The translations under genes were made by a program, and so were the position numbers. The notes below the pieces were generated by a model. That model was not told the origin of the DNA, made no database searches, and saw only the letters and a program-made list of their open reading frames with translations. A stretch of DNA of 64,000 nucleotides, from the NCBI RefSeq assembly GCF_030818015.1, contig NZ_JAUSZX010000001.1, positions 3,038,001 through 3,102,000 on the forward strand, written 5' to 3'. This DNA is from Arthrobacter globiformis (GTDB lineage Bacteria; Actinomycetota; Actinomycetes; Actinomycetales; Micrococcaceae). Positions 39,168 through 47,003 of this stretch are shown here, piece by piece; positions within the stretch are counted from its first letter, which is position 1, and the number at the start of each line of letters is the position of its first letter.

Positions 39168-40922
39168 TCAGACGGCGCGCAGCCGCACGGCCACGAACTG
39201 CTTGCCCGGCAGCTCGATCTTGAACCGCCCCGAGAACGTGCCGGGGAGCGTCTCCACGGTCATGTCCCAGGTGTCGATGACATCGATCTCGAACGTCTGG
39301 TCCTGCGGCTTGACGAACCGGCGGTAAGTGGGCTGGTTGAACCCGAAGTAGATCAGTTCGTACTGGTCCTTGATGCCTGCGCTGGGCGCGTCCCAGTGGC
39401 CGGCCAGCGGTTCGAGGTGCCCGCCGGGGCTTTCCTCGAGGATTCGGCGCAGGAAGCCGATCCGGTCCGGGCTGGTTCCGCGCAGCTCGCCGCCCTTGGC
39501 CCACCAGAGGATGTCCTCGGGGTGGACGTAGGTCTCGCCGTGCCCCACATAACCGCCGCGGATTGCACCTTCCCAGAAGCGGCGGGTCATCTCTTCGCCG
39601 GTGATATTGCCCCAGCCCTGGTCAATGTTGCCCTCGTAGGCGCATTCGTCAATGACAATCGGCTTGCCGTACTGCTCGCGCCATTCCGTGGTCATCTCGG
39701 CGGTCTTGTAGATGTCCCGCCGCTGGATGCTGCAGTGGGTGACCCAGGGACGGGTGTGGTCATAGAAGTCCCGGCAGTTGTGGATGGAGAGCAAGTGCTG
39801 GTTCGGGTCATTCTCCTGCACGATGGCCGCGAAACGTTCCCAGTCCTCGGTGGTCTTCTCGAACATGAGGTCGTATTCGTTGGCCAGGGACCACCAGATA
39901 TTCCGGTGGGACGCCAGCCGGGCGGTGACGTACTTGACGTAGAGGTCGTCGGCCGCGGCATTCATGGTGGAGAAACCCCACCGGTCGTACGCGTGGAAGA
40001 GGATGAGGTCCGCTTCGATGCCCAGCTCTTCGAGCTGGCTGATGCGCCGTTCCAGGTGGTGGTAGTAGGTAGGGTTCGGCCGGGTGTAGTCGAAGCCTTC
40101 CTGCAGCGATCCCTCATAGGGGTAAATCCCGGGTTCGTTTTCGTTGAACAGGTAGGACTTGGGGAAGACGCACATGCGCATCTTATTGAACGGTCCGGAT
40201 TCCAGGGACGCGAGGGTCTGTTCTTCGAGCTCGTTGCCCTGATGGGTCCAGACGTAGGCGGTGGTGCCGATCGGCAGGTAGGGGGAGCCGTCGTCGTACG
40301 CGAAGTGGAACGTGTCCGCCACGCGGACCACACCACGCGACGCCGGTTCCGTGCCTGCCGCCGTAAACGAGCCGGTGATCCGGTCAAGCGAGCGGGCATT
40401 GCTGTCCGTCGTGAAGAACCACTCGCCCTCAGCGGGCACCAGCAGACGGACGCGGTAGGTGCCGTTCCCGTCATAGAAGCCCGGGACCCTGAGTGTCCGC
40501 CCGCCGCTGGTGAAGTCGGCGCGGAGTTCGACGTCGGTGAAGGGGTTGCCATGGGAGGGTCCCTGGAGGGTGAGCTCGAACCGCTCCCACTTGCGCACCT
40601 CGGCCGGGAACGCGGCGTCGGCGCTGCCGGGCTCCACGGAATCCGGTTCGTACCCGGATGTCCGTTCAATGTCCCGAACCAAGCGGTCCTGGCCGGCGGG
40701 CACGGGGTCCAGCGCCTCGATCTTGGCGAGGATTTCGGCCTTCTTCGCCGGGTCGTTGCGAAGGGATTCCTCGGTGCCGAGGATCAGGCCGAGCTGGTAG
40801 TGGTACAGCGTGTGGAGCAGCGGGTTGGCTGCCAGGTCGGGAACATGGCTGGCCAGGATCTCATGCCCTGCGGGGTCGCGCATGACGTCGAAGAGCGGGG
40901 TCTGTGCGGTGAAGGTCGCCAT
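39168..40922 (-). CDS. DUF5060/DUF4038/DUF5605 glycoside hydrolase-like protein
   Basis: 584 residues, no signal peptide, so cytosolic. Residues 1-95 form an all-helical N-terminal segment (TPLFDVMRDPAGHEILASHVP then YHYQLGLILG). DUF5060 beta-sandwich follows (about 108-200), then a DUF4038 clan-A TIM barrel (about 205-480) and a small DUF5605 C-terminal domain. The expected acid/base Glu is in SLANEYDL near residue 340 and the nucleophile Glu in IVIDECAYEG near residue 418. DUF4038 includes the GH140 apiosidases. ATG 40922 has AAAGG seven bases upstream. Position behind two sugar permeases implies intracellular cleavage of an imported glycoside. Confidence 0.8.
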   Translation of the reverse strand: MATFTAQTPLFDVMRDPAGHEILASHVPDLAANPLLHTLYHYQLGLILGTEESLRNDPAKKAEILAKIEALDPVPAGQDRLVRDIERTSGYEPDSVEPGSADAAFPAEVRKWERFELTLQGPSHGNPFTDVELRADFTSGGRTLRVPGFYDGNGTYRVRLLVPAEGEWFFTTDSNARSLDRITGSFTAAGTEPASRGVVRVADTFHFAYDDGSPYLPIGTTAYVWTHQGNELEEQTLASLESGPFNKMRMCVFPKSYLFNENEPGIYPYEGSLQEGFDYTRPNPTYYHHLERRISQLEELGIEADLILFHAYDRWGFSTMNAAADDLYVKYVTARLASHRNIWWSLANEYDLMFEKTTEDWERFAAIVQENDPNQHLLSIHNCRDFYDHTRPWVTHCSIQRRDIYKTAEMTTEWREQYGKPIVIDECAYEGNIDQGWGNITGEEMTRRFWEGAIRGGYVGHGETYVHPEDILWWAKGGELRGTSPDRIGFLRRILEESPGGHLEPLAGHWDAPSAGIKDQYELIYFGFNQPTYRRFVKPQDQTFEIDVIDTWDMTVETLPGTFSGRFKIELPGKQFVAVRLRAV

Positions 40923-40980
40923 TATGGCCTTTCTGCGGTGAAAGCTTCAGTGAAGGTTAGCTGTTGATCCGGAGAGACGG

Positions 40981-41865
40981 TCAGCCCTTGACGGCGCCGC
41001 TGAACATGCCCTCGACGAAGTAGCGCTGGAACAGCAGGTAGACGATCATGACGGGCAGGATGGACATGATGGTGAAGGCGTTCAGCGGCCCATAGGAGCT
41101 GGTGAACTGGGACTGGAAGCCCTGGATGGCCAGCGGGATGGTCTGCGCTCCCTGGTCCTGGAGGATGACCAGTGCGATCGCGTATTCGTTCCAGGTGGAG
41201 ACGAAGTCCAGGATGAACAGTGCTGCCAGTGCGGGCTTGGACAGCGGCAGGATGATCTGCCAGAACAGCCGCCAGTTGCCGCCGCCATCAACCCGGACGC
41301 TCTCGTCTATCTCCTTCGGGATGGCGCTGAAGAAGCCGTGCAGGATAAAGATCTGGATGGGCAGGCCGAACCCGATGTAGGGAAGGATCACGCCGACCGG
41401 ACTGTTGAGCAGGCCGAGGTCCAGAATGATCTTGAACAGCGGGCCGAGGGCCACCTGGATGGGAACCATGGAGCCCAGCGCGAAGGCTCCGAGGACCAGC
41501 TTGCTGTGCTTGAAGCGGATCCGGGACAGGCCGAAGGCGGCAGCCGCCGAGAAGAGCAGACCGAGGGGAACCTTGATGGCCGCGATGAGCAGGCTGTTGC
41601 CGCCGGCCGTGAAGAGGTTTCCGGTTTCCAGGGCTTCGGCGTAGTTCGACCACTCGGCTGAAGTGGGCAGGGAGAAGGATGACGTGGAGAAAATCGCGGC
41701 TTCGGACTTCAGGGACGTGAAGATCACGAAGATTAGGGGCATGGCCCAGATGAGCATCGTCACGGCCAGGGCGAGCCACAGCCCCACCCTGACGTAGTCG
41801 ACGTTGCGGCGTGGACGGGCGGTCCCGTCGGCGTGCTTTACGCGCCCGAGAGTGAGGGTGCTCAT
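40981..41865 (-). CDS. Sugar ABC transporter permease (MalG type)
   Basis: 294-residue inner-membrane permease of the CUT1 family, with six hydrophobic helices; the first is LWLALAVTMLIWAMPLIFVIF near residues 30-50. The cytoplasmic EAA loop that docks the ATPase reads EIDESVRVDGGGNWRLFWQIILP near residues 185-207, in a degenerate but recognisable form. ATG 41865 overlaps the stop of the other permease (ATGA); a longer frame upstream is out of context. Together with the neighbouring permease it forms the heterodimeric channel for the solute bound by the lipoprotein. Confidence 0.93.
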   Translation of the reverse strand: MSTLTLGRVKHADGTARPRRNVDYVRVGLWLALAVTMLIWAMPLIFVIFTSLKSEAAIFSTSSFSLPTSAEWSNYAEALETGNLFTAGGNSLLIAAIKVPLGLLFSAAAAFGLSRIRFKHSKLVLGAFALGSMVPIQVALGPLFKIILDLGLLNSPVGVILPYIGFGLPIQIFILHGFFSAIPKEIDESVRVDGGGNWRLFWQIILPLSKPALAALFILDFVSTWNEYAIALVILQDQGAQTIPLAIQGFQSQFTSSYGPLNAFTIMSILPVMIVYLLFQRYFVEGMFSGAVKG

Positions 41866-42833
41866 CAGTCTTCGTTTCCTTTGGTGGACCAGATCAGGTA
41901 GGGGATGACAAGGACAAGGGTGATGGCTAGCAGCACCGTGGCCACCGCGTTGCCCATGCCGAAGTCGTGCTGCAGGAAGGACTGCGAGTAGGACCACAGT
42001 GCCAGCACCTGCGAGGACTGGGCGGGGCCGCCGCCGGTCATGCCGACCACCAGGTCGAAGACCTTAATGGAGTGGACGATGGTCAGCACCAGGACGACGA
42101 CGACGGTCGGGCGCAGCGCCGGGAAGGTCACGTGGCGGAACACTTTCCAGCTGTTCGCCCCGTCCAGACGGGCCGATTCAACCAGTTCCTTCGAAACACT
42201 TTGGAGGCCGGCGAGGAAGAGCACCATGTTAAGTCCGGCGATCTGCCAGACGAACGCGGCGAAGATGGCGTAGATGGCCACTTTGGGGTCGCTGAGGAAG
42301 GTGACACCGGAGCCGTCGCCGATGTGCCAGGCCTTGGCGAGTTCGGAGAAGACGCCGTAGTTGGGGTTGTACATCCAGCGCCACATGTTCGCGATGGCGA
42401 TTGGGGCAAGGACACCCGGGATGTAGAAGACGGATCGGAACAGGTTCCGGCCGAAAATCGGGCGGTTCAGGGCCAGAGCCATCACCAGGCCCAGGCTGGT
42501 GGGAATCACCAGCGAGAGCAGAACCCAGACGATGGTGTTCTGCATGGCGGTCCAGAACACCGGATCGGCTGTGAAGAGACGGACGTAGTTCTTGAAGCCG
42601 ACGAACACCTGCGGGTCCGCGTTGAAGCCGGACCACTCGAACAGGCTCAGGCGCACGGCTGTGACCATCGGGCCAATGACGAAGACAACGTATGCCGCCA
42701 GGGCGGGAGCGAGGAAGGGCAGAGCTGCGATGAAGCCGCCGCCGGCGATGCGCTTCAGGAGCGGTTTTTTTGAAGGATGCCGCGTAACAGGGCCCGGTGG
42801 AGTCTCCAGACGCGTGGCTGTGAGCTTAGACAA
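41865..42833 (-). CDS. Sugar ABC transporter permease (MalF type)
   Basis: 322-residue CUT1 permease. A basic N-terminus precedes the first helix (FIAALPFLAPALAAYVVFVIG near residues 33-53), and five more helices follow. The EAA loop has ELVESARLDGANSWKVFRHVTFP near residues 215-237. The start is TTG at 42833, with AAAGG nine bases upstream, and no ATG is available nearby, so translation may be modest. Its stop overlaps the second permease (ATGA). No ATP-binding subunit is in the locus; a shared multi-use ATPase elsewhere in the genome, like MsiK in Streptomyces, is likely. Confidence 0.92.
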   Translation of the reverse strand: MSKLTATRLETPPGPVTRHPSKKPLLKRIAGGGFIAALPFLAPALAAYVVFVIGPMVTAVRLSLFEWSGFNADPQVFVGFKNYVRLFTADPVFWTAMQNTIVWVLLSLVIPTSLGLVMALALNRPIFGRNLFRSVFYIPGVLAPIAIANMWRWMYNPNYGVFSELAKAWHIGDGSGVTFLSDPKVAIYAIFAAFVWQIAGLNMVLFLAGLQSVSKELVESARLDGANSWKVFRHVTFPALRPTVVVVLVLTIVHSIKVFDLVVGMTGGGPAQSSQVLALWSYSQSFLQHDFGMGNAVATVLLAITLVLVIPYLIWSTKGNED

Positions 42834-42868
42834 GAGAGGTCGCCTTTGATCTGAGGATCGGTCAGTGG

Positions 42869-42901
42869 GCTGAAGGGCGGGGCACAGTCCCGCCCTTCAG
42901 C
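42869..42901 (-). terminator. Hairpin between the solute-binding and permease genes
   Basis: Perfect 13-bp stem GCTGAAGGGCGGG/CCCGCCCTTCAGC with a seven-base loop (GCACAGT). It lies eight bases past the binding-protein stop and within the operon. Such hairpins commonly make the binding protein more abundant than the permeases by stabilising its mRNA or partly terminating transcription. Confidence 0.7.
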
Positions 42902-42908
42902 GAACGAG

Positions 42909-44165
42909 CTACTTGCTCGAATCGAGGAACTTCTGGAACTCAGCGCCGGCGTTGGCCGGGTCCAGGCCGCCGGTGGCAACCAGGTTCTGGATCCGCCAGT
43001 ACTCGGTGGTCTGGGACTGGCTGAGGTTCTGGTCGTTGTTCATGTACAGGCCCTTGGCGTTCTTGAAGATGCCGTCCCAGGACTTGCTCAGTTCGTCAGT
43101 GGCCGCGGCCTTGACTTCCTTGTTCACTGACTGGGTCGAGAACGTGCCCACGGTTTCCTTCTGTACCGCCGTGGACATCATGAAGTCCAGGAACTTAGCA
43201 GCAGCGTCCTGCTTCTTGCTGTCCTTGGTGATGTACATGGCCTGCTCGAAGCCGTACATGCGGCCGGTGCCGGTGGGAAGGGGAAACACGCCGAAGTCTT
43301 CTGCCTTGGCGTTGTCCTTGATGTTGGCGTTAAACCAGTCACCTTCAAGGGCCATGGCGGCCTTGCCCGTGTAGAACAGGGAGGACGATTCGTCGTTGTT
43401 GATGCCGATGAAGCCGGAGTTGAAGTAGTCCTTGGACCATTTCTGCAGGTTCGTGAACGACTTGCTGACGCACTCCTCCTGGCCCCAGTTGGCTTGGTTG
43501 GTGACGAGCTTGTCGAAGGTTGCCGAACCGCAGTAGCCCTCGAGGAAGGTGTCCAGCAGGCGCATGACGTGCCAGTTGACGGTCCCGCCAAACTGGATCG
43601 GGGTGATGCCGGCAGCCTTGAGCTTGGCGGCAGCGTCGTTCAGTTCATCAATGGTCGTCGGCAGCTTGGTGATGCCCGCCTTCTGGAACAGGGCCTTGTT
43701 GTAGAACATCGCCTCCCCGTTGAGCTTCCACGGTACCCCGTTGTATCCGCCGTACTGCTTCGCCGGCCCGAGGGCAGCGTCAGTGAACCGGCTGTCCCAC
43801 TTGTACTGCGTGTAGTAGGAGGTGAGGTCGGCACTGGCGCCGTTCTTGACCAGCTCACCGCCCAAGCCCGGACCTGCCCAGTAATCGTAGATGTCCGGCG
43901 CCGCAGAGGTGCCAATCGACGTCCGCAAAGCGTCCTTGTGCGCGTCAACTGCACGGTTGGTCTTCTTGACCGTGATATCCGGATTCGCCGCTTCAAAATC
44001 CTTGATGATCTTGTCCTGGGCGGCCACCGCCGTCGGGGCGCTGGGGTTGATCACCCACCAATTCAGCTCGGTTTTGCCGGAAGTAGAAGAGCCGGAGCCG
44101 GCTGAACAGCCAGCCAGCACAGCAATGGCGGTCAGAGCAACAGCGCCTTTGGCAATCAAACGCAT
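42909..44165 (-). CDS. Sugar ABC transporter solute-binding lipoprotein
   Basis: 418-residue extracellular binding protein of the CUT1 type. A lipoprotein signal peptide ends in the lipobox LAGC at residues 17-20, so the mature protein would be lipid-anchored outside the membrane. Family segments include KIIKDFEAANPDITVKK near residue 60, FYNKALFQKAGI near 165 and KAAMALEGDWFNANI near 265, with the Trp/Asp binding-cleft residues. ATG 44165 has AAAGGA eight bases upstream; the frame extends 48 codons more without support. It is the first gene of the operon and reads from the operator-containing promoter at 44249-44278. Confidence 0.93.
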   Translation of the reverse strand: MRLIAKGAVALTAIAVLAGCSAGSGSSTSGKTELNWWVINPSAPTAVAAQDKIIKDFEAANPDITVKKTNRAVDAHKDALRTSIGTSAAPDIYDYWAGPGLGGELVKNGASADLTSYYTQYKWDSRFTDAALGPAKQYGGYNGVPWKLNGEAMFYNKALFQKAGITKLPTTIDELNDAAAKLKAAGITPIQFGGTVNWHVMRLLDTFLEGYCGSATFDKLVTNQANWGQEECVSKSFTNLQKWSKDYFNSGFIGINNDESSSLFYTGKAAMALEGDWFNANIKDNAKAEDFGVFPLPTGTGRMYGFEQAMYITKDSKKQDAAAKFLDFMMSTAVQKETVGTFSTQSVNKEVKAAATDELSKSWDGIFKNAKGLYMNNDQNLSQSQTTEYWRIQNLVATGGLDPANAGAEFQKFLDSSK

Positions 44166-44248
44166 CGTCGCGTCCTTTCGTAGGTAGTTTGGGGTTGCTT
44201 TGGTCACCGAATTCCTCGGCCGAAGGAGATGTGATCCAGCCCATAAGG

Positions 44249-44278
44249 AGTATGCAGGTTTACGATAACCCACGTCAA
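44249..44278 (-). promoter_or_regulatory. Promoter of the sugar transport operon (minus strand)
   Basis: On the minus strand, -35 TTGACG (44278-44273) and -10 CATACT (44254-44249) are separated by 18 bases. The operator copy GTTATCGTAAAC fills the spacer, so a bound repressor would block RNA polymerase. The transcript would have about a 75-base leader before the binding-protein ATG. Confidence 0.6.
44258..44269. promoter_or_regulatory. LacI-family operator, left copy
   Basis: GTTTACGATAAC, an imperfect palindrome centred on CG as LacI-family operators are. It lies within the exact 17-base inverted repeat whose other arm is at 44326-44342. Confidence 0.65.
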
Positions 44279-44287
44279 CCGGTTGAC
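44274..44287. promoter_or_regulatory. Perfect 14-bp palindrome GTCAACCGGTTGAC
   Basis: Perfect palindrome overlapping the minus-strand -35 element. The central CCGG resembles the core of other LacI-family sites, so it may be a second type of operator or bind another regulator. Confidence 0.5.
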
Positions 44288-44320
44288 CAATATCCGTTGA
44301 AAAAGACAAGCTGCTGTGGT

Positions 44321-44349
44321 TTGAGCGTGGGTTATCGTAAACTTATTCT
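44321..44349 (+). promoter_or_regulatory. Promoter of the LacI-type regulator (plus strand)
   Basis: -35 TTGAGC (44321-44326) and -10 TATTCT (44344-44349) with a 17-base spacer that contains the right operator copy. This mirrors the minus-strand promoter, implying autorepression. The leader would be about 25 bases. Confidence 0.6.
44331..44342. promoter_or_regulatory. LacI-family operator, right copy
   Basis: GTTATCGTAAAC, the exact reverse complement of the left copy; centre-to-centre distance is 73 bp, about seven helical turns, so both could be bound on the same face and looped. Confidence 0.65.
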
Positions 44350-44379
44350 CAGTGAAGACTGCTCCGGGGAGGGCTAGAG

Positions 44380-45408
44380 ATGGCAAATGGAAGGACGGCG
44401 GCACGGCCGAGCATGGCCGACGTCGCCAGGCTGGCCAACATCTCCGCCCAGACGGTGTCGCGCTATTTCACCGGCGTCGGTTACGTGCGGGCAGAGACGC
44501 GCGAGCGGATAGCCGCCGCCATTGAAGAGCTCGGGTACGTGCCGAACCAGTCCGCCCGCGCCCTCCGCACGAGCAGGACGAACTCAGTGGGCGTGTTGAC
44601 CATGGGCGGAATTAATTACGGAAGCGCAGGCGTGCTCACCGGATTGGGACTCGCAGCCCGCGAGGCCGATGTCACACTGACCATCGCTCAGCTTGATCTC
44701 GACTTCGAAGCAAAGAACTGGGAAGCCGAGGCGCGGCGGGCACTCGCACACTTCAAGTCGGTGCAGGTGGACGGGATCGTCTTATCCACACCGTTGCCCG
44801 ACGTAAACAAGCTACTCGTCGGCTGGGACCAGTCAACGCCGCTGATCACGGTTTCCGAGCTCCCATCAGCGGAAGAAGGCTCCGCCGGCACCCACTCTTA
44901 CGCCGCCGGCTGGGAGGCGACCCGCCACCTCATCGGGCTGGGCCACCGCAACATCCTGCACGTCGCCGGCCCCTCAACTCGCAATGAAGCACACGAACGT
45001 GAGCGCGGCTACCGCGATGCCATGCAGAGCGCCGGACTAAGCCCCCAAGTCCTCGATACGGCAAAGGACTGGTCCTCGCCCTCCGGATACCGCGCCGGCG
45101 AACTCGCGGATCCGGGCACGTTCACCGCTGCCTTCGCCGCCAACGACGAGATTGCACTCGGCTTCCTGAGCGCAATGGAAAAACGCGGCCTCCACGCGCC
45201 TTACGACTATTCAATCGTCGGGGTCGATGACATGCCGGCCGCCGCCTACTTCTCCCCTCCGCTGACCACCATGCGGCTCGACTTCCGGGCCCTGGGAACC
45301 GCGACGTTCAGAATGCTCCACCATCAGATCCTCACCGGAGAGCCGGCCCAGCACTACGTCGTAGAACCTGAACTCGTAGTACGCGATTCGACGGCAGGCC
45401 TCAAATAA
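44380..45408 (+). CDS. LacI-family transcriptional regulator of the sugar locus
   Basis: 342-residue one-component regulator. The N-terminal helix-turn-helix with hinge helix is ADVARLANISAQTVSRYF at residues 11-28 followed by NQSARALR near 56; the rest is a periplasmic-binding-protein-like ligand domain (about 65-335). GGAGG eight bases before ATG 44380 supports the start. It is divergent from the transport operon, and two mirrored operators lie in the intergenic region, so it probably represses both until its sugar or a metabolite binds. The inducer is unknown. Confidence 0.92.
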   Translation: MANGRTAARPSMADVARLANISAQTVSRYFTGVGYVRAETRERIAAAIEELGYVPNQSARALRTSRTNSVGVLTMGGINYGSAGVLTGLGLAAREADVTLTIAQLDLDFEAKNWEAEARRALAHFKSVQVDGIVLSTPLPDVNKLLVGWDQSTPLITVSELPSAEEGSAGTHSYAAGWEATRHLIGLGHRNILHVAGPSTRNEAHERERGYRDAMQSAGLSPQVLDTAKDWSSPSGYRAGELADPGTFTAAFAANDEIALGFLSAMEKRGLHAPYDYSIVGVDDMPAAAYFSPPLTTMRLDFRALGTATFRMLHHQILTGEPAQHYVVEPELVVRDSTAGLK

Positions 45409-45693
45409 CGCGCCTTGTGTGGTCCCCGCTTGATTCGGCGGAACGTGCCAGCCGCCAAACGGCGTTGCTGGAAGTCTCATACCGCTGAAATTCAAATATG
45501 GAAGCATGGTTTGGCCGACCGACTGAAGCACACCCCAACCTGACGTCATGCACCCTCCTGATGGCCGTCAGGATAGGGTCCGAACGAGCATTTCTGGACA
45601 TGTCCGGGACAAGGTCATAGGTTTCACCCTGACGGTTTCGCCGCGGGAAGCTTCGCCCAGCAGCGACCTTGCACTGGCATGAATGCTGTGGAT
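45409..45693. other. Non-coding stretch after the LacI-type gene
   Basis: No gene is supported. It holds the second copy of the 15-base sequence CACCCCAACCTGACG (45531-45545) and a short palindrome GGACATGTCC near 45596. No strong terminator was recognised for the regulator gene. Confidence 0.5.
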
Positions 45694-46450
45694 TCAGCCG
45701 TTCTTAGTCCAGGTCCCACAGCTCTTGCTGACGAACGCTTCGCCCCCTTAGACGGTGACGACGGGCCCTTGCGGTGCGAAGGTTAGGAAGTCGTTTGCGA
45801 TGGTGCCGCCTTGGGGGTCCTGTCCGTTCCCAATAGCGGTCGTGGATGCCATTGGCTCCGGTTGATGCGTTCACCTGGTGGTTGCCCGCGGCGATGTCTT
45901 TGGCGATGGCGTAGGTGCCGTTGCCCATGGTTGGCTTGTCGGCTGGGAGGCACACCGTTGGCAACGAGTTTGAGCTCTGCGACGAATGGCGCCGTGGGGC
46001 ACATCTTCACCGAGGCCTTGGCCTCGGAGCGGACTTTGGGACCAGCCGCGTTATCACCCCGTTTGCGGTCCCACCCCTTCTCGGGCGCCAGCGCGCAGCA
46101 GCAGCACGTTGACGAAATGCGGAGGACGGCACGCTGATGTCCCCGCCGTCGGCTCCGACCTGTTTGACCATGGCGGCTTCATCCGGTTCCAGCGAGAAGG
46201 TGTCGCTGTGCCAGGTTCCGTCCGCGTACAAGTCGCAGGACTCGAATTCCTTGAAGTCCTTGGCGGCCCAGATTTCCTTCACGGAGTGGAAGCTCTGATT
46301 GTCCTCAGCCGTGATGGCGTTCCCTGTGGGTGAGCACCGAAAACTCCTACCGCACCGTCCTGAGCACCTTAGCCCGGCAGCGTGGACGTACGGGTGGCGG
46401 TCGGAGATGCGGATTCCTGCGCCTGGGGCAGCGAGCAAGACAACGGCCAA
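45694..46450 (-). pseudogene. Broken secreted-protein gene
   Basis: Pieces of one protein appear in shifting frames. In order: a hydrophobic signal-like start (VVLLAAPGAG), a segment with FKEFESCDLYADGTWHSDTF and GADGGDISVPSSAF, then in another frame GWDRKRGDNAAG and ASVKMCPTAPFVAELKLVANG, then GNGTYAIAKDIAAGNHQV and YWERTG, and after another shift GGTIANDFLTFAPQGPVVTV, an in-frame stop, and FVSKSCGTW to a natural stop. The last part resembles the DGTYxVGxDIxPGxY...CYWxR...CGTW repeat of actinobacterial secreted proteins. At least three frameshifts and one nonsense codon show it is dead. Confidence 0.6.
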
Positions 46451-46505
46451 GACGCTTCCAGGCCGTCCGAGGCTTCGACCTTCCGGAACTCAGCGACCGG
46501 CCGCG

Positions 46506-47003
46506 TCAAGGCCGGGCCGACGGCGAGTCCGGCTGGTTGCCTGGGAGGGCGCTGGCCTGGATTGGCCCGGCATCCGCAGCTGGAACTTCCTGATGTTCCG
46601 ACGCAGGTTCGCCCACCCGCAGCACACGCCACAGGGAGAGCCCAGCGGCCACGGCCGCAATGCCCGCCGCCGCTACCAACCAAGGCTTCCCTGCCAGCTT
46701 TCCAGCCTGGGGCTCATCCGGCACCGGAACTTCTACCTCGGGAATGATCCGCGCGATGCGCTCGTGAAGCCGCGGCGTCACCGTCTCCACTCCCCCGGCC
46801 AGTTCGTCGGCAATGGCCCTCAAAGTGGCCTGGAGGCGGGGAGATGCCACGTCTCTACCCGCATCAATTCGTCCCAACGCTCGGCGCAAGGCGGATTCGA
46901 CACCTGGCGTCGCCCATTCCCTCCCCTTGGACAGACGGGCCATGAGGTTTTCCTGGAGATGACGGGCTTGAGCCGACCGGTCAGTTTTTTCGGATACACG
47001 CAC
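46506..47003 (-). CDS. Small single-span membrane protein, unknown function
   Basis: 165 residues from the GTG at 47003, which has GGAGG five bases upstream; an ATG at 47036 lacks a ribosome-binding site and one at 46943 has a weaker one. Residues about 25-95 are a charged helical domain (ARLSKGREWATPGVESALRR, RLQATLRAIADELAGG, RLHERIARIIPE) with three similar amphipathic units. A transmembrane helix follows (about residues 108-128, WLVAAAGIAAVAAGLSLWRVL), then a Pro/Ala-rich tail. I do not recognise the family. Similar small proteins occur in Arthrobacter relatives, as far as I recall. Confidence 0.65.
   Translation of the reverse strand: MRVSEKTDRSAQARHLQENLMARLSKGREWATPGVESALRRALGRIDAGRDVASPRLQATLRAIADELAGGVETVTPRLHERIARIIPEVEVPVPDEPQAGKLAGKPWLVAAAGIAAVAAGLSLWRVLRVGEPASEHQEVPAADAGPIQASALPGNQPDSPSARP

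Noticed and set aside
39159..40967. A 602-codon plus-strand frame
   Set aside because: Antisense to the DUF4038 glycosidase, which has the expected catalytic residues.
34686..45545. Genomic island with attachment sites
   Set aside because: The direct repeat is short enough to occur by chance and no integrase, recombinase or tRNA end accompanies it. Kept only as a low-interest finding.
45590..45610. Insertion-sequence end near GGACATGTCC
   Set aside because: A short palindrome alone. No transposase fragment or matching inverted end was seen.
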